The position numbers and the translations under genes were made by a program. DNA of 64,000 nt from Asterella californica. Taxonomy: Eukaryota > Streptophyta > Marchantiopsida > Marchantiales > Aytoniaceae. Under the pieces are notes generated by a model. The model ran no database searches and was not told the origin of the DNA. It saw only the letters and a list, made by a program, of their open reading frames with translations. Shown here one piece after another: positions 55,065-64,000 of this stretch. The stretch spans positions 558,001 to 622,000 of the forward strand of contig JAYKYS010000005.1 of NCBI GenBank assembly GCA_036924285.1, written 5' to 3'. Numbering within the stretch: position 1 is the stretch's first letter; every line of letters starts with the position of its first letter.

Positions 55065-57399
55065 GTCGTGTCGTGGACCGGCTCCTACTTGAAATTCAAA
55101 CTTCGATACTTGTTGCTCCAAAGACACTCATGAGAAGACAAGCTAGGCCCCAGCTTACGGGCTTTTGGCACAATCTCAGATCTCCATTTTCATCACATAG
55201 ATGGGTAGAGCTCCTTGTCAGCTTTCCAAAGGCACTTTGTCTACTTCGTTTGGACGCCTAGTGGAGAAGTTACAGGACTCGAAAGATGGAGAAAATAAGC
55301 TAGGCCCCAGCTTACGGGTTTTTGGCACCACTTCGGATCTTCGTTCTTGTCGCACCAGTGGATAGAGCTCCTTGTCAGCATTCCATAGGCACTTTGTCTA
55401 CTTCGTTTGGACGCATAGTGAAGAAGTTACAGGACTCGAAAGATGGAGAAAACAAGCTAGGCCCCAGCTTACGAGCTTTTGGCGCAACTTCGGATCTTTA
55501 CTTTTATCGCATAGATGGATAGAGCTCGTTGTCAGCTTTCCAAAGGCACTTTGTCTACTTCGTTTGGACGCCTAGTGGAGAAGTTACAGGACTCGAAAGA
55601 TGGAGAAAATAAGCTAGGCCCCAGCTTACGGGTTTTTGGCACCACTTCGGATCTTCGTTCTTGTCGCACCAGTGGATAGAGCTCCTTGTCAGCATTCCAT
55701 AGGCACTTTGTCTACTTCGTTTGGACGCATAGTGAAGAAGTTACAGGACTCGAAAGATGGAGAAAACAAGCTAGGCCCCAGCTTACGAGCTTTTGGCGCA
55801 ACTTCGGATCTTTACTTTTATCGCATAGATGGATAGAGCTCGTTGTCAGCTTTCCATTGGCATCTTGTTTATTTCGTTTGGACATCCAGAGAAGAAGTTA
55901 TGCGATTCGGAAAAAGGTAAAATCAAGCTAGGCCCCTAGTTACTTGCTGACTGGGTATTTAGGGCTTCAGGCGTTATATCAAACACGCAAGGGGCCTGCT
56001 TCTTATTATTGAGAGTTGAACTTCGTACGTACAGACTGTTGCAAGGGGGTTGCTTAAGGGGCTTGCTTGTTCCTGCGACCTGTCGGTGGATGTTTTGGAG
56101 AATTGGGAAGTCCAATACACGCGCGCAAGGTGTCATCGGGTTCAGATCTGTGCAGGCTACGCACAGGTTAAGACGGTTCTTGAAGAGACGGATCGGGGGT
56201 TGTGTTCTGGGAGGAATTGAGACGCAGGGAGCAGAATTGAGGTTTTCAGTTACCTGTGAAGGAGAGTTGGACCGTTCGGGCCGTTCCGGAGTCCAAACTT
56301 GCTGTCCTTGGATCCATCGGGATCAGAACAACGAGTTCTTCAGGAAATTGAAGACGATACAAAGTTTTATCGGACGGTTTGAGAGTTGTGAGAGAAATTG
56401 GCTCGCAGGGAAGCGCTTGCGTCAGGTTTTCATCGCCTGCGACCTGAGATTGGATTGTTCTTCGCGATCGGTGAGCCAAGCTCCTCGTTCTTGGTGCCTA
56501 CGCGATCAGGGAGTCCTCATGTACGCATAGGAGAAGACTGTAAGTGAATTGGATTGTTTGTTTGGGTGTGGTGAGCAAATTTGAGCCGCAGGGAGCCGAT
56601 TTACGTCAGTTTTCTGTAGCCTGCGACCGAATTTCTCGAGTAGTTTTGCAAGGGGAACTCCAAACGGCTTGTTTGGAGTCTTGTTGGGTTCAAGGTAGCC
56701 AGATCTACCTACCAGCGAAGACGGATATCAGTTTAGACGATCCGTTTGTGCGGTGTGAGCGGTTTTAAGCCGCAGGGAGGAGTTTTTGAAGGTTCGGTCA
56801 CCTGCGACCGAAAATCGACGATATCTCGACTATCGGGAGTCGGATCTGAAGGTTTCTTGGGCCAACGGAGTCAGGGAAGGAGACCCTATCAACATTTGAA
56901 GATCGTTTGGCGAAAGGAGAAAGTTCCCAGATAGGTCTTTTTCGGTTCCTTCGCTACAGGTTTCGTCCTTTTGAGTTCGTTAAGGACTTAGTTGGTTGTG
57001 TATGGCTTGTGGTAGCTAGCTTTAGCCAAGAGCTAGTGTGTGGATGTGGTTTGGACTTGGGTTTGGATCGCATGATACTGTTGTGGCTCTAGTTGTTAGC
57101 AAAGAGAAGTTCCTCTTGCTTTGAGCTACGTTTTGGCGATTTCAGACTAGGGTTACGTTTCAGGGGTTTGTTTTAGGGCTTCTGAAGTAGGTTACAGACC
57201 GCTCTGGTCTTTTCCTCAGTTTTGTGCTGTTTGGAGAAAGAATCGACAGTGTACATACTTTCAGAGTGGTATATATCGCAGCATTCCTTTTCGTGGTTGT
57301 TCTTCTCTGTCTTGTCTCTGTTTGGCACACAGCATCTCCACAGCCAGGAACCTCGCGTTTTCCTGGACATCCTTCACGCACAAAATATCCGACACGATA
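55065..57399 (+). repeat. gypsy 3' LTR (about 2335 bp)
   Basis: Same start as the 5' LTR and an end near CGACACGATA. It is about 476 bases longer than the 5' LTR, which is accounted for by three extra 157-bp units. Long open frames inside it (for example 56009-56530) also occur in the 5' LTR because LTRs are copies of each other. They are broken in copy 1, so they are not genes. Confidence 0.88.
55139..55926 (+). repeat. 157-bp tandem array inside the 3' LTR (five units)
   Basis: The anchor AAGCTAGGCC recurs near 55139, 55297, 55454, 55611, 55768 and 55924, i.e. every 157-158 bases. Units alternate between two subtypes (GGTTTTTGGCACCACTTCGG and GAGCTTTTGGCGCAACTTCG), so a 314-bp pair was duplicated. 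The 5' LTR has only two intervals (47648, 47814, 47970). Confidence 0.9.
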
Positions 57400-57406
57400 C
57401 CGGAAG

Positions 57407-58670
57407 ATGAGAAGAGTAGCTTCTTCTCGTGCGCAGAAGATGAAGGCCATAGTGGTGGAAGAGGCCTCCTTGCCTCTGGAAGACCATGTAGAGACCTCCG
57501 ACCAAGTCGTGGAGATGAGCTTGTCTTCCGCAGGAAGACGACTAGAGGAGTTCAGTGCCTTCTTCCGATCCGAGATCCAGCCCACTATGGAGTTTCTGGA
57601 GAAGAGAGCGAAGGCTCAGGAGAGGCCTTTACAGCTTGGATTCGGTCTGCGCACCTTGCTGCGACAGGAAGAAGACCAGAAGAAGACAGAGGCGTTGGAA
57701 GCTAGTCTCCGTACCACGCAGAAGCTCGCAGCAAAGTACAAAGCGGAAGCAACCGCTTCTGCCAAGGAGCTGGTGCAGCTTCAGAAGAGCAACCAGGAGT
57801 TGCAGACGCCTGTACAGCAGTGCGATCATGAGGTTCTCCGAGTGCGGGAGAAGATCACCGTCCTCGCAGAGGAGAAGACCACATGGAAGACTCAGCAGGA
57901 AGACACAGCGGGAAGCCACAGAAGCACAAGTTGCAGCTGAGAAGACGCAGCGGGAAGCAGCGGAAGCTCGTGCGCAGGAGATGCTAGCACAGTCGGTGGA
58001 AGCGCTTCGGAAGAAGTTCAACTTCACCGCGGGTAGGAAGTTGCTTACCTTGGCTAGAGGATGGGACAGTGAATCCAAGACGATGTTGGTGGAATGCCGG
58101 GAGAGCATGTTCAGGTATTTGGATCGGCAGATAGAGAGAGTGAAGACACTCTATGGTCTTCTCTCGCTTCCGACACCCGCAACTGCATCTTCTCAAGCTC
58201 CAGCACCATCTACTGGATCCGAATTGGAGAAGGAGGAGTTGGACCTCGCTGTGCATTTCGTGGTGACAGCGTTGGAAGCCGAGAAGACTCTAGAAGACGC
58301 CCCGGAAGACAAGATGTCTTCTGGAAGACAGGAAGACGAGCCGTCTTCCTAGGTATTCTGCGTGGAGGAAGCGACTTTCCCGGATCTCTATGAGGTCGCC
58401 ATGATCCCTAGTATCGAGCTAATGCTCCAGAAGAACGAGGAAGCACCGGTCGACTCCGCTTCTCAGAAGACGCTTCCGTCTTCCGAAGCCGAAGCCGAAG
58501 CCGAGGAAGAAGCAGCAGCAGCGACAGCAGGACCAGTGAAGAACGATTAGGAGGAAGTCACCTCAGTGACACCCGAGGTAACTGCAGGGCTTTCTAGCTT
58601 ATCAGAAGCTACGTTAGGAGCTCCGATAGGAGTAGATCTGGTAGAGGTTGCCTCCGAGCAATCAGAGTAG
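57407..58670 (+). pseudogene. coiled-coil ORF of a retroelement (decayed)
   Basis: An ATG at 57407, 8 bases past the gypsy LTR, opens MRRVASSRAQKMKAIVVEEA. A long heptad-type coiled coil follows (EDQKKTEALEASLRTTQKLA, EVLRVREKITVLAEEKTTW) with a repeated AEKTQREA motif. A frameshift occurs near 57897. The frame continues with FNFTAGRKLLTLARGWDSES and YLDRQIERVKTLYGLLSL. TAG codons at 58350 and 58548 break it before VEEATFPDLYEVAMIPSIEL and an acidic Ala/Glu tail. No enzymatic motif is seen. Layout and charge resemble the minus-strand ORF at 35232-37113, though I cannot show homology. It is probably a structural protein of a large non-autonomous retroelement. Confidence 0.6.
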
Positions 58671-60140
58671 ATAGTAACCGAAGTTGACATCTCCAAATTT
58701 AGTAGGACCGAACATGCTATCTTAAAGGTGGCAGCTTTTCAGTGTAAAATTAGTTAGGATACCATGTGGCAGCACAAGTAGCGTAGGAGCACCAAGGTGG
58801 ATGGCTAATTAGGAAGGGGAACCGCTGGCATGTGGGGTGGCAGCCTTCTGACAGCGCCCATCTCTCCCTGGTGGTCGTCTCTTTTGTTTCTCATGGTAGT
58901 GGCATAAGTAGGATCGAAGAGTAGGAAATTGAGCACACATCTACACATTGTACGGTGTAGAGAGTTCTACACACATAGACATTTTACAGGGTAGGCTCAG
59001 AGCACCTTGAGCACATGATGTACAGTGCACACTACATCCGTCGTGGGAAACATACAAATAGTCTCGGAATATACAGGAGGGGTCTGCATGCTCGTACCAG
59101 CAGTGGTTCGAAGATGTAGATAGAGGTAGTGGACAGTTTAGGAACAGGGAACGACATCCTCGTGCAGTCTTGTTGTCTAGACTGGTGTGTCGAGGAGTAG
59201 GCGCAGAAAGTAGAGGGAGTGAGCTTCCCAATGCCAATGTGACTTCTTCTCGAGGAATGGATTGTTGATTTGAGTGCAGAAGCTTAATCCGTGTCTTTTG
59301 GGTGGTGCGTTTCTTTGAATTCGCTCCCAATTGTGCATGGGATGTGTTCTTCTTGAGTGGCGGTGACTGTCAGTAGTTGTGGAAGTGTAGCTTGGCTCGT
59401 CCAGTGGAGCACTTAGGATCCGCGTTGTCGGAGCGAGAGTCTTTCTTGGGGAGAGCGAACCTCCTGACTGTGATCGATCCTAGAAAACGACCAGAAGAGA
59501 AAAACAAGTAGCCGCTGACGATGAGATCTCCAAAACCCTGCTTCTTGCGTCCACCAATTACAAAAACAAGCACTCAAACACACCTTGGGTACACAGATAG
59601 GTCTCTCAAGATTCAATTAACTTTATTACAGTGTCGTCTGCACCACCAATTTCTCCAAAAATACATAAAATCTCTCTCTTCCTCTCCTGCGCACTTCTCT
59701 TCACCCGTCAAGCCAAAAGTCTACCCGGTACGTCTCAATCCGAACCTAATAGAGAAATTCAGGCCCCTGAATCTTATTCCTCTCCTTGCCCCAACTCAAA
59801 CTCTCAGAAATCTGATCCAACGTCGATCAAAAATTTCCTGTAGATTTCCAAACGATCTCTCTCAATAGAACTGTCTCCTGAGAGTAATTTCTCCCCAGAA
59901 CAGTTTATTAGAACAGTTTATTTAAACAACGTCCAAGCCTAAAACTCCTGTCTCTCTCTCTTACGATGCTCTCCCAATTCAATCTGTGAGCAATTTGACC
60001 TTCTCCAGCCTCCTAGCTTCTCCTGCGTGTCCTCAACCCCCAACCCCTAATCCTCCTCCTTCCGCTTCAGTTTCTCAGAAAACTCTCTTAAAAAGTGTCC
60101 CCGGTCTTCAGCCGCCGCAGTATTTAACCTAGAGTTTTAA

Positions 60141-60235
60141 GGCCCCAGCTTAAGCTGCCCCCCTGCTGTCCTTATAAGCGCAGTCACTTATCAGAAGCAG
60201 GGCCCTAGCTTAAGCTGCCCCCCTGCTGTCCTTAT
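60141..60235 (+). repeat. 60-bp tandem repeat, two copies
   Basis: Bases 60141-60175 and 60201-60235 share 34 of 35 positions (GGCCC-AGCTTAAGCTGCCCC then CCTGCTGTCCTTAT). The spacers differ. Confidence 0.85.
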
Positions 60236-60401
60236 GCGTACAAAGCTTTATTTACAAGTTTGGCCCCTTTTTAATACAAGTTTCACAGTTGTCTCCACAA
60301 ACTCTACCTCTTCACTAATAAAGGTTCTCACAATCTCATTCCCCATCTTAAGCTGACTCGATGGTTATTTAACAAATTAACAAAAGTTACCTGTGCTCTT
60401 G

Positions 60402-60532
60402 ATGCCATCCTGAATATACTACAAGTCATCCAATGTAGGCCGAAGCCCTAACACTTATGAGGCTGCCCCAGAGGACTTACAGCCCCCTCATATGCGCACC
60501 AGGTATCTCCCATAGTATATTCAGGATGGCAT
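60402..60532. repeat. perfect 19-bp inverted repeat, 93-bp spacer
   Basis: 60402-60420 is the exact reverse complement of 60514-60532. Inner sequence includes a second weaker pair (TATGAGG and CCTCATA). It could be ends of a small element or a stable fold. Confidence 0.8.
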
Positions 60533-61785
60533 GCGGAGGCTTAGGCCAGGAAGCCCACGATTAAGGGAGATACCGGTCTCCCGCCTCTAGGTAAGGTCTC
60601 GACTTCTGCGAAGGAGGACAGTCTTCTGGAGGTGGGAGAAGCCGAGTTGAACCCCCAGAAGCCGAGAATTGCTTCGGGAAGACGGTACTGAGAAGACCGG
60701 AAGAAGTGACCTGGAAGCAGGAAGCGCGTCTTCCCGAGCTTCTCTGTGAATAGATGTGTGATATTTTAGTTAGTAGTTGTTTGTTTAGTTCCAGAGCACC
60801 TTTTGAAGTGTCTGGAAGACGCGTGAGAAGACGAGATTCCTAGACAAAACCCGTGTGTTTGTGTGTTTGAACAGATCTTAGAACTTAGAGCAGCGTTACT
60901 TGTGCAAATCCTCTGTGGGAACGATATCTTGTATACTAAATGGGCAAAAGGAATAATCCTGCGACACTACACTTCCACTCTCAGAAGACGAATCTAGTCT
61001 TCCAGAAGACAGCTACTCCGTCTTCCGGGATTCTAACAGTGCTTCCTAAATAGCTCTCGTCTTCTGAGCTATATCTAAACAATCCTAACTAAGCAAGGCC
61101 TCGCATGGATTCCTAAGAAGACAACCCACCTTGCATTACCTCGTACTTCCTAACAGAAGATACAAGATTTGCAAGAAGTAGAGTGTGTAACAGGTTCAAA
61201 AGATGGTTGCGGGCTCCTGCAGTAGCCTCTGGAAAGACTCCTGGGACAGCTTCCGATTCAATACCTTTCTCGGAAGACCTCTCGAAGCCAGGCTTCCCTT
61301 CACTGATCTCACCTGTCTTCTGCTTCCTATGCGCAATCTATCCTCCAACAGACTCAAGACAATTGCACTCTGTTCTTCTGACTTCTTACCTCTCATACAC
61401 ACTCAGAAGAAGCTTGCTGCATGATGAGAAGACATGACCCTCTACCATTCTCTCCAAATTCTGCCAGCAAGACCTCTCACAACTCTCTTCTAAGTTCGGG
61501 AAGAAGAAGGAATAGGCTGCTATGGGTCTGACAGAAGAGACCCGTAACGGACCCTCACGTCTTCTCGCGCATTCTGCCAGCCTTTCCAGTCTTCTAGTCT
61601 CTCTAGGAAGATGTGGATTTGAGAAGCTTGGAAGACCGGGAGGCACAGGCCTAGTTCCCCACTTCCAACTTCTCGAAATAACAAACAACTCCTCAAGCCA
61701 CTCGAGATTCGTATCAAGTCTCTCTTAACACCAAAACAAAGCCAATCCACTCTTGATACGAACTGCACAAAGTCGTCTTCCGAAG

Positions 61786-61875
61786 ACAATCAGGCTTCCG
61801 AAGCGTCTTCCGAAGATGTTCAGATTACAGAAGCATCTTCTGAAGATGTTCAGATCTTCCGAAGCGTCTTCTGTT
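61786..61875 (+). repeat. 30-bp minisatellite of CTTCCGAAG words
   Basis: GATGTTCAGAT recurs at 61815 and 61845, embedded in CTTCCGAAGCGTCTTCCGAA-type units. There are about three units of 30 bases. Confidence 0.75.
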
Positions 61876-62927
61876 CAAGGTTTCGAGAGTAGAGGGATGG
61901 TAGGTAGGGAAATTGATAGCTGTGATCTCTAATTTGAGGACGATAGGAAGGGAAGCTCGAATTGCACTCGGGAAGAAGCAAGAAGATAGCTGTCGAAAAT
62001 TGGGCAGCGCTTCCGCGCCAAATGTCTCAGAAGGAAAAAGGTGGGGAGAGAATCAATCGATTGGGTTGCCTGCAAACAACCGAGGAAGGGCGGGGATACC
62101 AAACAAAAGGCGAGAAGCAGTGGGGAGGAAAGAGAACATGGGAAGAATCTCTACAATCTTCTGTTTTCTTCTCGGCCTTCCTTCAGTCTTCTGCGCACTT
62201 ACGACTTCGACTCCAGCTCCAATGCGACCCCACTAAGCTGCTGCTGCTGCCAATGCCTTGCCACTCCTCAATCGAATAAGGTTCCTCCTCGATTCTCCTC
62301 AGCCGTCCTTCAGTGTCTATTTCTGGAGTCTCCAGAAGACTCCTTCAGCTCGATGTGATTCCTACTCTCAGCGATTTGCCCTCGCCTTCTTCCTAGCTGT
62401 GAATCGATCCTGGCTTCACTCAATTTCACTCTGCTGCCATCACTCGACTCGATAACCTTCCAATTCGATCTTCTAGGCCAAAGCAACCTCGGTGCGGGAA
62501 GTGGTAGTATTCTACGCTAAAGCGCTTCCTTCGCATCTTCTCGCGCAGGTTAAGGGTTCGCAACCTAGATGACCTACTTGACCTACCTAACCTACTCGAT
62601 GTTACCTGGTGGGTACACCTACTTCTTTACTTGGAAATACGTGGTTAGGCTTCCGCGGTTGCCGTCTTCCAGAAGATACGTGTCTTCCATCTTCCGCCGT
62701 CTTTTGTCTTCCGCCGTCTTCCGTGAAAGACACGACCAAGAAGACGCTTCCTGGAAAATGGTCGTCTTCCGAAGAAGTCAACTTCTTATTACAAAAAGAT
62801 CGTAAGATCATCTTCCTTCTAAGGAAGCCATAATCTTAAGTAACAACGCTTCTTCAGTTATACAAACAAGTTATTAATCTTAAAAATTTTCAAAAATTCG
62901 TGAATCCTGTAAATTGTGGGCATCACA

Positions 62928-62942
62928 TACGCCCACCCTCAC
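62928..62942 (-). other. polypurine tract and LTR start of minus-strand gypsy
   Basis: On the minus strand GTGAGGGTGGGCGTA is followed by TGTGATGCCC (62927-62918), the expected purine tract and LTR terminus. A perfect 9-bp hairpin (62943-62951 with 62956-62964) sits directly upstream of the tract. Confidence 0.65.
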
Positions 62943-62984
62943 ATGTTTGCGTCCCCGCAAACATCAGCGTTTCAGCACTTCTGT

Positions 62985-64000
62985 TCACGTCCAGTATTTC
63001 TTGACACGCCACTCATTTACACGAGTGGTCATCACCGTACCATCTAACTCTTCCAACGACAAGGAGCCATTGGTGAAGACCTCCAAGAGGCGGTAAGGAC
63101 TCATCCAGCGAAGATGAAGTTTCCTAGGGAACTTAAGATGTCGATTGTCGTAGAGAAGAACCAAGTCTCCATTTGCGACGGTTACCTTCTTCAGCTTGCC
63201 ATCATAGTTCACCTTATGTTGCGCTTGTACTTCGTACGTCTTCTCCAAAGCTGCATTCATGTCTTCTTCGAACTCTACAAAGTTCAGAAGACACTGCTCC
63301 TAGCTTTCCTCTTCTTCCATGCGTTCGGTTACGGCTAACTTGTAAGTAGGGACCTCTAACTCGATGGGGACAACATGTGTCATGCCATAAGTTAGGTAGA
63401 AGGGTGTCTTCTGGGTCGTGACTTTGGGTGAAATGCTGAAAGTCCATAACACATATTGCAATTTCGTGTCCCAATCATACGCATGGTTAACAGTTATCTT
63501 ATTCAGGATATTACATGGAAGACCATTCGACTTCTCTGTCAGTCCGTTTGCTTTCGGGTTGTACGGCGTCGTCTTCCGGTGCTTTATCCTGAAGTATTGG
63601 GTCAGGAGGGAAATAGTCTCATTTAAGAAATGAGTACCCCTATCTGATACCAGTTCCAGCGGACATCCGTATCGAGTGATAATGTTGTGTCAGAGAAATC
63701 TGGCTACCACTGCGGCGTCATTCTTCCTTGTGGCTTCGTCCTCCACCATCTTGGTAGCATAGTCGGTAGCTATCAAAATATACCGTGCTCGCGTTCTTCT
63801 AGCCACCGAGGCGATAGGCCCAACAAAGTCGATTCCCCACTTTTCAAAAGGAACAAGCGGAAGAATGGGAGTAAGAGGCCACCTAGTAGTAGCTGTTGGT
63901 CTTCCTACCCTCTGGCACGCATCACATTTCCTGATCTCCTGAAAAGTGTCTCTGTACTTGGTCGGCCACCAGTAACCGGCGTCCAACATCTTCTTCACTG
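62985..64000 (-). pseudogene. gypsy integrase, cut by window end
   Basis: Read on the minus strand from 63998: the zinc-finger end (YWWPTKYRDTF, CDACQRVGRP), core Asp in WGIDFVGPI, a TGA at 63690, Asp in VSDRGTHF and Glu in NGLTEKSNG. A TAG at 63300 follows, then the C-terminal module (VANGDLVLLYDNR, LRWMSPYRLLEVF), ending in a stop at 62985. All three DDE positions can be seen but two stops disable it. The family differs from the element at 47582. Its upstream part lies beyond 64000 and its 3' LTR lies to the left. Confidence 0.9.

Larger units (their letters stand above)
47582..57399 (+). mobile_element. near-complete Ty3/gypsy element, copy 2
   Basis: Two LTRs of the same family bracket gag and pol in gag, protease, RT, RNase H, integrase order, with a purine tract before the 3' LTR. 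The RT has lost its active site and three or more in-frame stops occur, so this copy is non-autonomous. The LTRs differ at only a small share of positions outside the tandem units, suggesting a recent insertion. The five bases on the two outer flanks (CCCGT and CCGGA) do not match. Confidence 0.92.
58671..62917. other. GAAGAC-rich retroelement LTR or leader DNA
   Basis: No convincing gene. GAAGAC/GTCTTC words are very frequent from 60600 onward. Part of this, up to 62927, must be the LTR of the minus-strand gypsy element at the window end. On the minus strand 62000-62500 looks like LTR leader sequence. Several frames of about 100 codons near 61400-62360 lack domains. Local repeats are listed separately. 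Confidence 0.45.

Noticed and set aside
55139..55926. CRISPR-like array of 157-bp units
   Set aside because: Contiguous tandem repeats inside an LTR, with no repeat-spacer structure.
57224..57406. N-terminal extension of the coiled-coil ORF into the LTR
   Set aside because: The upstream frame is LTR sequence shared with the 5' LTR. The first ATG past the LTR is at 57407.

Overview
This window looks like nuclear DNA of a land plant. The grounds are a spliced leucine-rich-repeat receptor kinase of the plant LRR-III type, a plant-type PI-PLC X-domain gene with GT-AG introns, plant Ty1/copia and Ty3/gypsy retrotransposons, and long AT-rich intergenic stretches. I suspect a bryophyte, but that is an impression only; nothing in the sequence fixes the species.

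Layout. 1-5.3 kb: AT-rich, gene-free DNA with a family of short hairpins and one tRNA-derived SINE-like block. 5.5-7.7 kb: a PI-PLC X-domain gene broken by two one-base frameshifts and a missing exon. 8-12.6 kb: degenerate repeats, several strong hairpins and an old repeat with paired palindromes. 15.1-17.8 kb: remains of an intron-containing DDE-type transposase. 19.0-19.3 kb: three tandem 112-bp repeats. 21.4-24.6 kb: the one host gene that looks intact, an LRR receptor-like kinase (837 residues, one intron) with a (GA)40 tract upstream. 26.3-26.5 kb: a fragment of a group II intron-type reverse transcriptase.

27.2-64 kb is almost entirely retrotransposon. A 5'-truncated gypsy copy (27.6-31.2 kb) has a 5'-truncated LINE inside its LTR. 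Next come a degenerate gypsy pol with a chromodomain-like tail, a minus-strand coiled-coil pseudogene, and an LTR of a second gypsy family (38.3-39.4 kb). A Myb/SANT-like pseudogene follows at about 43 kb, then a minus-strand copia element (44.1-47.4 kb) with an internal deletion. A nearly complete gypsy element with LTRs of 1.86 and 2.33 kb lies at 47.6-57.4 kb. It carries gag, protease, RNase H and integrase but has lost the reverse-transcriptase active site. A second coiled-coil pseudogene begins 8 bases after it. The window ends in a minus-strand gypsy integrase that runs off the edge.

The most unusual signals are these: two 50-base hairpins 31 kb apart whose differences are largely compensatory; paired palindromes in the 11.5-12.2 kb repeat; LTR length set by the copy number of a 157-bp tandem unit; extreme enrichment of GAAGAC/GTCTTC in the last 6 kb; and coiled-coil ORFs tied to retroelements. 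No cooperating operon-like gene system is present. The genes here relate to each other mainly as nested and mutually disrupted mobile elements around one host kinase.
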